The position numbers were made by a program, and so were the translations under genes. 64,000 nt of DNA from Okapia johnstoni (taxonomy: Eukaryota; Chordata; Mammalia; Artiodactyla; Giraffidae), in assembly GCA_024291935.2 (NCBI GenBank), contig CM044318.1, forward strand, positions 83,152,001 to 83,216,000, read 5' to 3'. The notes under the pieces are model-generated. The model did no database searches. It was not told the origin of the DNA and worked only from the letters and a program-made list of their open reading frames with translations. This document shows positions 22,451-33,165 of the stretch, piece after piece (the stretch's first letter is position 1; every line of letters begins with the position of its first letter).

Positions 22451-23527
22451 GTGAGGCTCCACCCTCTTGGGCCTTCCCCTCTCCCCTCTGCTCATTGAAA
22501 TAATTACCAGTTACCTTTAGTTTTAAAAGTTGCTGTTGATGACATTTCTAGTCCCCCCTGACAGGAAGATAAGGTGCCCCTTGCCGACACACTCACCCCA
22601 AAGCATGGTCTTAAGGCAGCATCAGATGGTGCCTGGCATCCCCACTCCGGCAGCGAGGCTCCACATCCTTATCCTCACTGCTCACAGCCTCCCTGCAGCA
22701 TGGCCACCCGGCCAGGGGCCCCTTCTGATTCAGAGCACACCGTCTGGTTGAAGCAGAGACCCCTCTGCACAGATCCTACACTGAAAAATCCAGCTTCCCG
22801 AATTCGACTGTCTCATAGCTGTGCTGGGAAACGTCATGCTCTCTTGAAAGTCAGCTTGAAAATCCAGTTTTTCCCTCTTAGCCACCCAATATGGATTTTG
22901 ATTATTAATGTCTGTTGCTGTCATGAATTGTGTCCCGGGGGGTTTTCCTTAAAGCTGGGGCCCAAGGGACACTCATTGGACTTTAACAGGATAATCAGGG
23001 GCCAAAAGTAGCCCCATCTTCTGGAAGCCCCTGCTTGGTAGCAGAGGGTGCGCTGGTGTGGGGTGTGTGGGCCCCATTCAGACTTTCCCTGCCTGCTGTC
23101 TCCGCCTGGTTGTGCTGGGGTCTGCAAGCCATGTTCTCTCACCATTTGTCTCACGTAAATTTGGACCGGCTGCGGGGTGGGGGGTGGGAGGATGTGTGGC
23201 GGAGAGTAGCATGTCACTCAGGTGCTTGAAGGCCACTTGGATACATCTTTCTAACAATACCTTCTTATCATGGTTTGCCTGGCGCATTTTGAATTCTCCC
23301 ACCCTGGGGTCGTGCTCTGAGCAGGTGAAAACCCTGCCTGGGGGCATTGGATTCCCTGAATGCATGGGGAAGGTAGGTTATGTGCAGGTGGCTTGCAAGT
23401 TTAATTCCCCGGGAAAGATGCCATCCGCAGGTTGGGCGCTGGTTTGAAACTGGGTTATAGCGAGGATGACCCCATAGGTCAGATGTCACCCTGGATACAG
23501 CCTTCACAGTTCACTCGCCTGATGACC

Positions 23528-23731
23528 GAGGTCCCCAACCTTATTGGCAGCAGGGACCAGTTTTGTGAAAGACAGTTTTTCCATGGACTGGGTGGTAGAG
23601 GGCTGGGTGGGGTGGTTTTGGGGTGATTCAAGCACATAGCATTTATTGTGCACTTTATTTCTGTGATTGTTACATCAGCTCCACCTCAGATCATCAGGCA
23701 TCAGATTCCAGAGGTTGGAGACCCCTATTCT
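23528..23731. repeat. DNA-transposon-like remnant with inverted ends
   Basis: The left end GAGGTCCCCAACCTTATTGG and right end AGAGGTTGGAGACCCCTA are imperfect inverted copies of each other. The interior (GACCAGTTTTGTGAAAGACA, TTTATTGTGCACTTTATTTC) resembles an old non-autonomous mammalian DNA element that I know by sight, probably of the hAT group. It seems to be an internally deleted copy. The family name is uncertain. Confidence 0.5.
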
Positions 23732-24726
23732 AGAGCCTCTTTGGACTCAGAGCAGCCTCTCTGATGGAGTACCTCAGCTTCTGGTGTGTCGTGCCATCTT
23801 TGCTACATAATAAGCCACCCTCTTACCTATGGGTCATATTCCAGAAGCATGTTTGGAAGCTGTTATTTGCAATTTGAATATGTTTCCTCTTAAACAGTAT
23901 TCTGAATAGCAGGTAGGTGGGGCCCACCCACAGAATCCTCCTTAACCTGCATGTCCCTTGAGAAGAGGACTGTGAACCAGGACATCCTCAAGGTATTAAG
24001 TCACAGTAATTTCCCAGGGAGATGTGTCTCACCGTCTCTGACTTACTAACTCGTCGAGTTCCACCAGTCTCAGGGTAGTCCCCTGCCTGGGACTGAGGGC
24101 AGGGCACCCTGGTTTCCGCAGCAGCTGTTGCCGGGCAACCAGGAAATCTCAGTTCTCAGCGATGCAGCTTACCGAAAGCCAGGGGGACCCTGCTTTCGTT
24201 GTTCATTTCACACCAGCCAGCAATGCCTCTTTTCGGGATGGTGGCGTGTCAGGCGTGTGCGAGATGGAGTTGCCCCAGCTGGCATTGAGTCCCAGATTCT
24301 CATTTGAGGTAGTCATTTTTCCCCGAGACTGTGATTTGTTCCTGTGAAGGTCCAATACTTAGGGAAAAGGGTTGGCTGCGTTACTCATCGAGATTTGTGT
24401 GAAACCTCTCTGTTCTCAGCGTTAAGCTGGATGCTATGGGGGAGAGGAAGCAAAGCGGGAGGTGTGGTTCCTCTCCTGAATCAGCTCACTGCCGAGTGAG
24501 AAAGAGAGAGTCATTACAGGCCAGACTGCCGTGGCTGCTGGGGGCTGAGAGAGGGCAGGGAGGGCTGGGCACCTAGGGAGCTGGTCCAGCTCCCTCTCCT
24601 CAAAGGTGTTCTCAGAAAGATACAGCTGGGCCAGTTAGCAGTGGACAGACACCTTTGAGGAGGGGGAGCTTGGCCAGCCCCCTAGATCCCTGCCCTCTCT
24701 GACCTCTCTGATTCCCCAATATCTCA

Positions 24727-24930
24727 AGGGCTTCCCTTGTGGCTCAGGTGGTAAAGAATCTGCCTGCAGTTCAGGAGACTTGGGTTCCAACTCTAGGTCT
24801 GGAAGATCCCCTGGAGCAGGGAATGGCAACCCATTCCAGTATTCTTGCCTAGAGAATTCCATAGACAGAGGAGCCTGGGTGGCTACAGTCCATAGAGTTG
24901 CAAAGAGTTGGACACGACTGAGTGACTAAC
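24727..24930 (+). repeat. Bov-tA SINE
   Basis: Sense element from AGGGCTTCCCTTGTGGCTCA through ATGGCAACCCATTCCAGTAT to CGACTGAGTGACTAACATG. Confidence 0.93.
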
Positions 24931-25214
24931 ATGATGATCTTTCTCAAAAGTATAGCATAGAGGTGAACCTCAGCCTCCCTCTAATCCAAAGTGCCTCAAA
25001 CTTTGCTTGAATGGATCCAGATTATTAACTAGCCTCTGTTTAAAAACAAAAAAATTGCTGGTAATTCTTATGAAGTAGAAAGCTCCCTTAACCCCCAGGC
25101 TGAGAGCATGACTGAGCAGGATGTAGCCTTTCTCATGCCTTCCCTTTTGATTAGAAATCAAAATGTGTTAGCTTTCTTGATGAATCACTAAAATGTTCAT
25201 CTCTTTGATGGATG

Positions 25215-25372
25215 CCTGCTGCAGGTCTTCCTGCCGGGCATCATGCTAAGTGCGTTTTCCACGTCTTACTATTTAATTCTTGCACCAACCCTGTGACTCA
25301 GGGAATCACGCACCCATTGTTCAGATAGGAAAACTGAGGTGAAGGTACTTGTCCAAGGTCATATAGCAGTTG
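25215..25372. repeat. MIR-like fragment
   Basis: AATTCTTGCACCAACCCTGT, GATAGGAAAACTGAGGTGAA and TTGTCCAAGGTCATATAGCA are the recognisable MIR core and tail order. It abuts the BovB fragment that follows. Confidence 0.6.
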
Positions 25373-25775
25373 TTGTTGCTGTTGAGTTGCGCAGTCATGT
25401 CCGACTCTTTGTGACCCCATGGACTGCAGCACGTCAGGCTTCCTTGACCTTCATCATATCCAGGAACTTCCTCAAACCCATGTCCATTGAGTAGGTGATG
25501 CCATCCAACCATCTCATCCTATGTCGTCCCCTTCTCCTCCTGCCTTTAATCTTTCCCAGCATCAGGGTCTTTTCTAATGAGTCAGTTCTTCGCATCAGGT
25601 GGCCAAAGTATTGGAGCTTTAGCTTCAGCATCAGTCCCTCCAATGAATATTCAGGATTGATTTCCTTTAGGAATAACTGGTTTGATCTCCTTGCTGTCCA
25701 AGGGATTCTGAAGAGTCTTTTCCAACACCACAGTTCAAAAGCATCAATTCTTCAGCACTCAGCCCTCCCCAACTC
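25373..25775 (-). repeat. BovB LINE 3' fragment (antisense)
   Basis: On the plus strand it begins GTTGAGTTGCGCAGTCATGT and passes CCAACCATCTCATCCTATGT, GGTCTTTTCTAATGAGTCAG and ATTCTTCAGCACTCAG. On the minus strand it keeps decayed reverse-transcriptase C-terminal codons. Confidence 0.92.
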
Positions 25776-25961
25776 TCAGCGTGGCCCAACTGATGCTTAA
25801 ATCTATGCTTTTTATATTCCAAATACACTAGGATGTCCCTGCATTTTCCTGTTTGTAACTCTTACCTTCAACACCTGTACTTGGGTAAGGTCATATAAAT
25901 GAGAACGTGTGTTTGGTGCTTATCACCTATATGCCTTTTATGTGGTTTGATCTTTATGGGC

Positions 25962-26150
25962 TTTCCCTCATCACTCAGATGGTAATGCAGGAGACCTGGG
26001 TTTGATCCCTGGGTTGAGAAGATCCCCTGGAGGAGGGCATGGCTTCCTACTCCAGTGTTCTTGCCTGGGAAACCCCAAGGACAGAGGAGGTTGGAAGGCT
26101 ACATGGGATTGCAAAGAGTCTGACATGACTGAGCGACTAACACTTTCACA
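25962..26150 (+). repeat. Bov-tA SINE
   Basis: Sense element: GGGCTTTCCCTCATCACTCA, TTGATCCCTGGGTTGAGAAG, CTGAGCGACTAACACTTTCA. It has a small internal deletion in the tRNA part. Confidence 0.9.
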
Positions 26151-26644
26151 TCCTTAAATTATAATTGTTGTCTTGTGCTCCCTGAAATTCTACCCTATTG
26201 CTAAAATTATGTTTTCTTTTCAGTATTGATTAGGGTTTTTCTTATAGAGACAGTGTCTGTAGCAGAAGTTCATTCCTGATGAGCATCAACAGTACATTAG
26301 ATATGTTTTGCTAATTGTGTTTTTTTCATGTAATGGGATATTAGTATGACTTCAAGTGAGAGTTGTGTAGGCTTACGTCTTTTCCTAGAGATGTTTTGAA
26401 GTCTGTCTTCATGCCTTAAACAAAATCATTTGTCAACATTGTCTTCCACATTTAGTCTGCAAAAATCAATGCATTCAACTTGTAGTTTTTCTATTAGGAA
26501 ATAAGCATAAAGACTCATGGAAAGGCCCAGCCTTGGTGAGGACGACAGGCTCAGTACAGCAGTGGCCAGCGTTCCTTTCTCCTTCAGGGACTGTCCCCTT
26601 GCATTCTCAGTACTGCATTTGAGTTGGTTATTTTATATTGCATG

Positions 26645-26855
26645 CCCAGGCACTCAGTCATGTCTGACTCTTTGCGACCCCTTGGACTGTGGCTCGCCAG
26701 GCTCCTCTGTCCATGGGATTTCCCAGGCAAGAATACTGGAGTGGGTTGCCGTTTCCTCCTCCGGGGGATCTTCCCAACCCAAGGATTGAACCCACATCTC
26801 CTGCATCTCCCACATTGAGGTGGTTTCTTTACTGCTGAGCCGTCGTGGAAGCCCT
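26645..26855 (-). repeat. Bov-tA SINE (antisense)
   Basis: The plus strand reads CCAGGCACTCAGTCATGTCT, GCAAGAATACTGGAGTGGGT and GCTGAGCCGTCGTGGAAGCC. Nearly full length. Confidence 0.92.
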
Positions 26856-27251
26856 TATTTTATGTTATTTTAGCTTAAAAAGTAAGAGTCTTATTCTCAA
26901 GCAGGGAATAACCGCTGGGGAGAAGCCGCCAGGAGTGGCCTTGCAGGCCTGCTGCTGCTCCGATTTGCCTTCTTGTAGGTGGAAAGGCTAGTCTTTCACG
27001 GGCTCCCAGCTGCCTTTCTGAAGCTTTTGTTTGTAAATCATTTCATGGTAAATGTAGTTGAAAGTAATGAATTCAGCTGCACTGGGCATCAAGGATGCCT
27101 CTAGAAAGTATTGAAATATTTAGCTGGCGAACATTTCCGAATAGACCTGGCTTTTCTGTTCAAAAAATGATGTTGGAGACCTGATGTGATGGGTGCATGA
27201 GGGAGACCAGGTCCTTGCTGGGAGGAACTGATTGTCTTTTCCTGTTTCCAG

Positions 27252-27349
27252 TGGACCTGCTGGGGCTCCTGAAGTGGCGATCCAACACCAACCTGCTGCA
27301 ACAGAACCTGAGGCAGCTGATGAAGGTGGACGGTGGAGAGGTGGTGAAG
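27252..27349 (+). CDS. DOCK1: DOCK1 window exon 9 (start of helical region)
   Basis: This 98-nt exon follows TTTTCCTGTTTCCAG and ends before GTAATG. It completes the valine begun in exon 8 and encodes 32 residues: DLLGLLKWRSNTNLLQQNLR, then QLMKVDGGEVVK. The alternating leucines fit amphipathic helices of the armadillo-like region between DHR-1 and DHR-2. The exon ends on a codon boundary. A duplicated 155-bp element begins about 90 bp downstream of its donor. Confidence 0.96.
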
Positions 27350-27437
27350 GTAATGTGGGCCCCACGCTGTTTGGTTGTCCTAAAGTGTATGAACAGATGT
27401 AGGTGCGGCCTCCCAAGACAGTAGAGCTGCGCCTCCA

Positions 27438-27592
27438 AGGAAGAGAGACAGAGCCTGCTGCCAGGTCAGCCTGGACCGCTAGCTGTGGTTCTCTGCACCG
27501 TCTCCTTTGCAACTTGACTTTATCCTCTGGGGAAGGGTCAGGCCGGCACCCATCTTCTTCCCAAATCCCAGTGTCCTGAAGCAGATGACATG
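27438..27592 (+). repeat. 155-bp duplicated segment, copy B
   Basis: This is the partner of 9679-9833, in the same orientation, without gaps and with five mismatches by eye. It starts about 90 bp after the exon 9 donor. Neither copy has a poly-A tail or direct flanking duplication, so ordinary retroposition is not supported. Confidence 0.9.
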
Positions 27593-27729
27593 GGTTCGGT
27601 TTCACATTGTGGTAGGAAAGCAGGTCACATGAATTATTTGGTTCCTCAATGCAAATCGAAGGGATGCCCACACCTTGCTGTAGTCTTTTGAGTGTGCAGT
27701 AGCATCATGTCAGAAAAGCTAGGTACGAT

Positions 27730-28012
27730 ATAAACTGGGTAACTGGGTAACCAACAGCGACCTTGTGTACAGCACAGGGGACTAAGCTCATTATTTGATA
27801 AAAACCTGTGCTGGAAAAGAATCTAAAAAACAATATATAGTACATAATATATTAGAATATATTCTATATAATGTATTATAATAGGTACAATGTATAATAA
27901 ATATATAATATGTATATTTATATGTACATGGATATATATGTATGACTGAACCACTGTGCTGTACCCTTGAAACTAACACATTGTAAATAAACTATCCTTC
28001 AATAAAAGCAAC
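27730..28012 (+). repeat. L1 3'-end fragment
   Basis: GTAACCAACAGCGACCTTGT, then an expanded AT-rich TATATA part, then CTGAACCACTGTGCTGTACC, GAAACTAACACATTGTAAAT and CTATCCTTCAATAAAAGC. This is the classic artiodactyl L1 terminus, in the same orientation as the gene. Confidence 0.75.
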
Positions 28013-28529
28013 CCCCCCGATAAACCTTCCAAAATTTAAAAAAATCATGTCCATACCTTAATTAAAAAATACCTTGTTGAGAGAAATGCTGTCACCCGAC
28101 TCGTCAGTGATTGATAATCCTTTTGCAGTAGTCATATCAGAGATCACTGATCACATTACCACCACAAATATAGCAGTGAAGAAGCTGGAAATATTGTGAG
28201 AATTATCAAAATGTGACCCAGAGACACCGAGTGAGTGAGTGCTCTTGGAAAAATGGGGCCGATAAACTTGCTGGATCCAGGGTTGTCACAAGCCTCGGAT
28301 TGGTAAAAACCAGAAATACCTGCCACGTGCGATGAAGCGAGGCCTGCTGCAGCGGGGTTCTGGCTCCAACCCCTTAAACCACCAGCATCTCCGGGATGCT
28401 GACAGGCACTCTAGGAGGACAGAGTCCTTCTTGGACCCTGGTCAGGGAGGGTGGCCTGGCTTCACTGTGATGGGAACGGTCTTTAGAATCAGCTGAGTCT
28501 AGGGCTCTGGGGTCTCTTCCAGTGGGTCC

Positions 28530-28900
28530 TCGCTGTGGAGCTGCCATAGGTTAAATAACCTCATTTAATCCTCGCTTTCCTTGCTGTAGCCTGTGTCTTT
28601 GTTGGGCTTCCCTGGTGGCTCAGACAGTAAATAATCTGCCTGCAATGCAGGAGACCCGGGTTCAATCCCTGGGCTGGGAAGATCCCTTGGAGAAGGGAAT
28701 GGCCACCCACTCTAGTATTCTTGCCTGGAGAATTCTAAGGATAGAGGAGGAGCCTGACAGACTCCAGTCCATGGGGTCACAGAGTCGGACACGACTAAGC
28801 GACTAACACACACCCTTTCCCTGCTGTAAAATGGACAGAGCCAGAGTGCCTTGTTCAGATGATCGTTGTGGAGGTTGCCTAAGGTTCTGGCCCTGGGAGA
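28530..28900. repeat. MIR-like fragment split by a SINE
   Basis: The left part (GGTTAAATAACCTCATTTAA) and right part (CCTGCTGTAAAATGGACAGA) read as one MIR-like piece when the Bov-tA between them is removed. This gives a relative age: MIR first, Bov-tA later. Confidence 0.5.
28605..28812 (+). repeat. Bov-tA SINE
   Basis: Sense, nearly full length: GGGCTTCCCTGGTGGCTCAG, GCCACCCACTCTAGTATTCT, CGACTAAGCGACTAACACAC. Inserted into a MIR-like element. Confidence 0.93.
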
Positions 28901-29429
28901 TGGTCCAAGAGTGTCCTGATTTATCCTCATCACTGTCCTGCCATCCTTGTCACCCTTAACCCTGGCTCTCGACTTACCCAGAAGCTCTTTCATCAATGTG
29001 GAGAACGGCATGATGTGTCCGTGAAGTCGCAGTCCTCAGTCTTAGCTGCTTTCCTCCCCGGCAGTCTTGGTTTATTTCTTAGCCTCGCACAGAGCAGGCT
29101 CTGGAGCAATGTTGGGTGCCCTCCTGAATCTTCATCTGAGATTGGACAGTCAGGTGGTTATGATCGGAGGTCCCTTGAAATGCTCAAGTTTGGTCCTTGT
29201 TGGCGGGTTTGGTATTTTCTTCAGTCTCTCCTTGTCTCCCGTCTGCTTGGTGACTCCTCCTTGTACGGAAGGCAGTGCCCGTCCGTGGCCACTGGGCTTC
29301 ACCGGGGCTGGTGGCAGCAGGCTGGCCCCCCACCTCGTGGTTGCTCCTGAGCAGGGTCCCCGCAGCCAGGTCTGTGCTGCTGCCTTAGTCCTGTACCCTC
29401 TGTGAGAGATGCTTGTGGAGGGAGACAAC

Positions 29430-29790
29430 CTTATCTCTCTAAAAATTAATTACTTAAAATGGTCTTAATGAAACAGCAGTGTGGTTAACTTCAGTATAAA
29501 TTAATTTGGTGGCATCGCTCTCCTAAATTCATTGTACAACCATTCAAACATATCCTCGCTAATCTTGAAAGTTTAATCATCTTTTCCCAGCCCTTGTCTT
29601 CTTGTCCTGGCTTGGACAATGTTAATTGTATTTTAAACTTCCCCAGGTTCTATGAATTCCCTAATTCAGATGAAAACTGGCTGAATAACTTAACAGCACT
29701 TCTTTAAAAGACCCACAGTTAATGAAATTGTGTCCTCTTTCATTTTTTCGGCCCCTGTATCACATCAGGAATTACTTGTATTTCTGTTGA
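29430..29790. other. AT-rich block without recognisable repeat
   Basis: The stretch holds many TAAT/ATTA cores (AAAATTAATTACTTAAAATG, ATAAATTAATTTGGTGGCAT, GTTAATTGTATTTTAAAC) and no known element. It could be a constrained non-coding block, but composition alone cannot tell this from neutral AT-rich sequence. Confidence 0.25.
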
Positions 29791-30159
29791 ACTTTTGTTA
29801 CACTCACTGACCAGGGAAAATCTAGAACCATCTGGTTTTATTGCCTTCCTCTGTTCCTTTTAGCTGGTCTATTATCATCTCCTATTGTTCATCCCTGGAG
29901 ATGATTTTTCACTTCTCTTGTGACCCTTCCTGTGTTCACTGAAACTGCTCAGGCCTGAAGGACCTGTCTGGCCCTTACCTGCTTTGCCTGAGTATTCTTT
30001 CTCATCACCAGCATGTCTTAATACCCTTAGGCCTAGAGGTGAGAATGGACTCATCTAAGGACCACATGGGGGTCCCAGCCTGCATGGGGCTGCTTTCCAT
30101 TATATGGAAGAACACTTATAGGCTGTTGGTCTTATTCCACTGATTTAAGACCTCCCTTT

Positions 30160-31158
30160 TGTGTATTTGTAACTTTTTTCTTAAGATTTTTTTTTTTTTT
30201 TTTTGATGTGTACCATTTTTTTGGAAACTCTTTAGAGGAATTAAAGAACCTCTTGATGAGGGTGAAAGAGGAGAATGAAAAAGCCGGCTTGAAATTCACC
30301 ATTAGAAAAACTAAGACCATGGCATTCAGTCCCATCACTTCGTGGCAAGTAGAGCGGGAGACAGTGGAAGCAGTGGCAGATTTTCTTTTCTTGGGGTCCA
30401 AAATCAATGAGGACAGTGACTGCAGCCACGAAATTAAAAGGCACTTGCTCCTTGGAAGAAAAGCTATGACAAATCTAGACAGTGTATTAGAAAGCAGAGA
30501 CATCACTTTGCTGACAAAGATCCGTATAGTCAAAACTATGGTTCTTCCAATAGTCATGGACAGATGTGAGAGTTGGGCCATAAAGAAGACTGAGCGCCAA
30601 ACAATTGACTTATTTGAATTGGGGTGCTGGAGAAGACACTTGAGAGTCCGTTGGAGAGCAAGGAGATCAAAGGAGTCAATCCTAAAGGAAATCAACTCTG
30701 AATATTCATTGGAAAGACTGATGCTGAAGCTGAAGCTCCAATACTTTGGCCACCTGATGCAGAGAGTCAACTTATTGGACAAGACCCTGATGCTGGGAAA
30801 GATTGAGGGCAGAAGGAGAAGGGAGATGCAGAGGACGAGATGATTAGATGGCATCACTGATTCAATGGCCATGAATTCGTGCAAACTCTGGGAGACAGCG
30901 GAGGACAGGGAGGACTGGTGTGCTGCAGTCCATGTGGTCACACAGTTGGACACTGCTTAGCAACTGAACCACAGCAACATTTTTAGAGTCTTTATTGAAT
31001 TTATTACACTATTTCTTCTGTTTTGTGTTTCGGTTTTTTGGTCTCAAGGCATGTGTGATCTGAGTTCCCTGATCAGGGATTGAGCCTGCACCCTGTATTG
31101 GAAGAGGAGGTCTTAACCACTGGACTACCAGAGAAGTCCCTGTGTATTTGTAACTTTT
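30160..31158 (-). mobile_element. CHR SINE (antisense) flanked by 18-bp duplication and interrupted by BovB
   Basis: Perfect direct repeats TGTGTATTTGTAACTTTT occur at 30160-30177 and 31141-31158. Between them lies an antisense tRNA-type SINE: reversed poly-A (T run at about 30186-30204), GATGTGTACCATTTTTTTGG, then after an interruption AGAGTCTTTATTGAATTTAT and finally the reversed tRNA head ending GACTACCAGAGAAGTCCC. The interruption at about 30232-30985 is a BovB 3' fragment. The order of events is therefore SINE insertion first, then BovB inside it. Confidence 0.85.
30232..30985 (+). mobile_element. BovB LINE 3' part with residual open frame
   Basis: This sense BovB copy runs from AGAGGAATTAAAGAACCTCT to the 3' end GCAACTGAACCACAGCAAC. 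The frame stays open for about 200 codons and is recognisable as the C-terminal part of the BovB reverse-transcriptase polyprotein (TKTMAFSPITSWQVE, LDSVLESRDITLLTKIRIVK, SILKEINSEYSLERLMLKLK). The polymerase core and endonuclease are absent, so it cannot be active. A TTTAGAG string at both edges may be its target duplication. Confidence 0.92.
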
Positions 31159-31799
31159 ACTAGAAAGATGACATTGCCTGATAGATGGTTGAAAGTATTT
31201 GCTCACTTGGAAAAAGTGACATTGCTTGAAGAAAATATTTGCTCATATGAAAATGGTGATCGCGGTCTTTGGTGGATGGTCTTGGAGAGAGGGCAGGAGG
31301 CAAAAGCAGCCCTTTCGTGGCCTTGTGTGATGGCCCACCCTCAGGACATGCCTGTCCCTGCACTGCTGCAGCTCCCCAGGCCCCACCCCCTGTTTCTGCG
31401 TCATTCATTAGGGTGGGGCGGGTGGACCTATTTCCTTGAACTGTGCCAAGCCAGGGCTTGGCACCTGGGGAGTCTCTTGGCAGGAACATTGGGCTATTAG
31501 CAGATGGTGTCAAGTTTTGACCTTTGCGAAGCTTTTGCAATCTGAAAATGATGGGAAATGATACAAAAGTAATGAAGGTGGTGCAGGCTTAAATAATTAT
31601 GGAGTTGACAGAACCATGGATGTCTAGACCAGAATGCCTCTTGGCCCGGCTGGTTTCATTCCCCTGCCCATTTGTATGTGACACTTCCCGGCATGGAATA
31701 GGGGGTCAGAGGCACAGTGGAACAGAATGAGGATTTTATGCCTGACGGGTCTCAGATTGCTTACTAGGTCTAGGAGCTTGTCTTCTCTTGGGAAAAAGA

Positions 31800-32004
31800 G
31801 CTTTGTTAGTTGCTCAGTCGTGTCTGACTCTTTGCGATCCCATGGACTGCAGCCCTCTAGGCTCCTCTGTCCATGGACTTCTCCAGGCAAGAATACTGGA
31901 GTGGGTAGCCATTCCTTTCTCCAAGGGATCTTCCAGACCCAGGGAGCCATCCCAGGTCTTCCGCATTACAGGCTGATTCTTTACCATCTGAGCCACCAGG
32001 AAAG
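31800..32004 (-). repeat. Bov-tA SINE (antisense)
   Basis: The plus strand reads TTAGTTGCTCAGTCGTGTCT, GCAAGAATACTGGAGTGGGT and CCATCTGAGCCACCAGGAAA. Full length. Confidence 0.93.
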
Positions 32005-32234
32005 AGCTGTGGGACCCTGAGTTTGCAAGCTTCCACAGCTTACGGGGGCTAGCGGGTGAGCTCTGGCTGGAGGGCAGAACCTTGTGTTTGGTTTCTCAGT
32101 CTCGAGATCCTCTGGGACATAGAACCCCTGTTCTGTGTGTGGGCTGAGCAATCAAGGGAGACTCACACAGGTCCAGGGATCTCACACAGCCACTCCTCTG
32201 TCCTAGCTGTGGGACTGTCTCACTTACTCCTTGT

Positions 32235-33165
32235 GTTTTTAATAACCACATGATTGAGCTGTAATTCACATACCAGAAAACACCGTTTTAATTCATACAA
32301 TTCACTGGTTTTCAGTATATCCACAGAGTTGTGCAACTGCCTGAACAATCTCATTTCAGAACATTTCCATCACCAGAAAAAGAAACCCTATACCTGTTGG
32401 CCATCACTCCACTCAACTTGCAACCAGCTGTCATTTAGATTTGACTATTCCAGCTACTTTATGTAAATTGAATGACAATATAGAACATTTTTTCTCATTG
32501 ACTTTCTTTTTCTTAGTACAGTGCTTTCAAGGCAGGTGGTGGCATGTATCAGAACTTCATTCCTTTTTATGTTTAAATAATAAATGCTGCACTGTATGGA
32601 TATGCCAAAGTTTATGGGATTTCCCAGGTGGCGCTAGTGGTAAAGAACCTGCCTGCCAACGCAGAAGACAAAAGAGACAAGGGTTCAATCCTTGGGTCAG
32701 GAAGATCCGCTGGAGGAGGAAATGGCCACCCACTCCAGTATTCTTGCCTGCAGAATCCCATGGACAGTGAGCCTGGCAGGCTACAGTTCATGGGGTTGCA
32801 AAGAGTCAGACACAACTGAGGTGACTTAGCCTGCAAGCATTCCATTCATCAGTTTATCCATTCATGTGGTGATGGACACTTGGGTTGTTTCCACATTTAG
32901 ACCATGGTGAATAAAGCTACTCTGAATATTTCATACCCAGGAATGAGATTGTTGAGTCACATGGTAAATCTACATTTAACCCTTTGATAGATTGTCAGTC
33001 TGTTTTCCAAAGCCATTGCCTCGTTCTGCATTTCTACCAGCTTATATATCAGGGCTCGTTTCTCTCGGCCTTTCTCGTGTTTAACTGTTGTCCATCTGTT
33101 TGATGATAGTCACCGTACTCTGGGTGAAGTAATATCTCACCCTGGTTTCAATGTGCAGATACATA
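32235..33165. repeat. Old L1 relic, interrupted
   Basis: Ordered L1-like blocks are visible: CATGATTGAGCTGTAATTCA, GAACATTTCCATCACCAGAA, TGTATGGATATGCCAAAGTT, then after a SINE CACTTGGGTTGTTTCCACAT, CCAGGAATGAGATTGTTGAG and CTGTTTTCCAAAGCCATTGC. These match the widespread mammalian L1M-type sequence I know. Limits are approximate. Confidence 0.65.
32614..32836 (+). repeat. Bov-tA SINE within an L1 relic
   Basis: Sense element: GGGATTTCCCAGGTGGCGCT, GGCCACCCACTCCAGTATTC, CAACTGAGGTGACTTAGC. It splits the surrounding L1 relic, so it is the younger insertion. Confidence 0.92.

Larger units (their letters stand above)
21826..27251 (+). other. DOCK1: Intron 8-9 (5,426 bp)
   Basis: The contents in order are antisense CHR SINE (22105-22243), a MIR-like piece (about 22320-22450), a DNA-transposon-like remnant (23528-23731), Bov-tA (24727-24930), a MIR-like piece (25215-25372), antisense BovB (25373-25775), Bov-tA (25962-26150) and antisense Bov-tA (26645-26855). 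A G-rich stretch lies near 23170-23195. Confidence 0.75.

Noticed and set aside
27120..27671. A 183-codon open frame antisense to exon 9
   Set aside because: It is the shadow of the conserved exon 9 plus the duplicated 155-bp segment. No independent coding evidence.
30208..30843. A 211-codon frame considered as a host gene
   Set aside because: It is the C-terminal part of the BovB retrotransposon polyprotein. The element is 5'-truncated and lacks the polymerase core.
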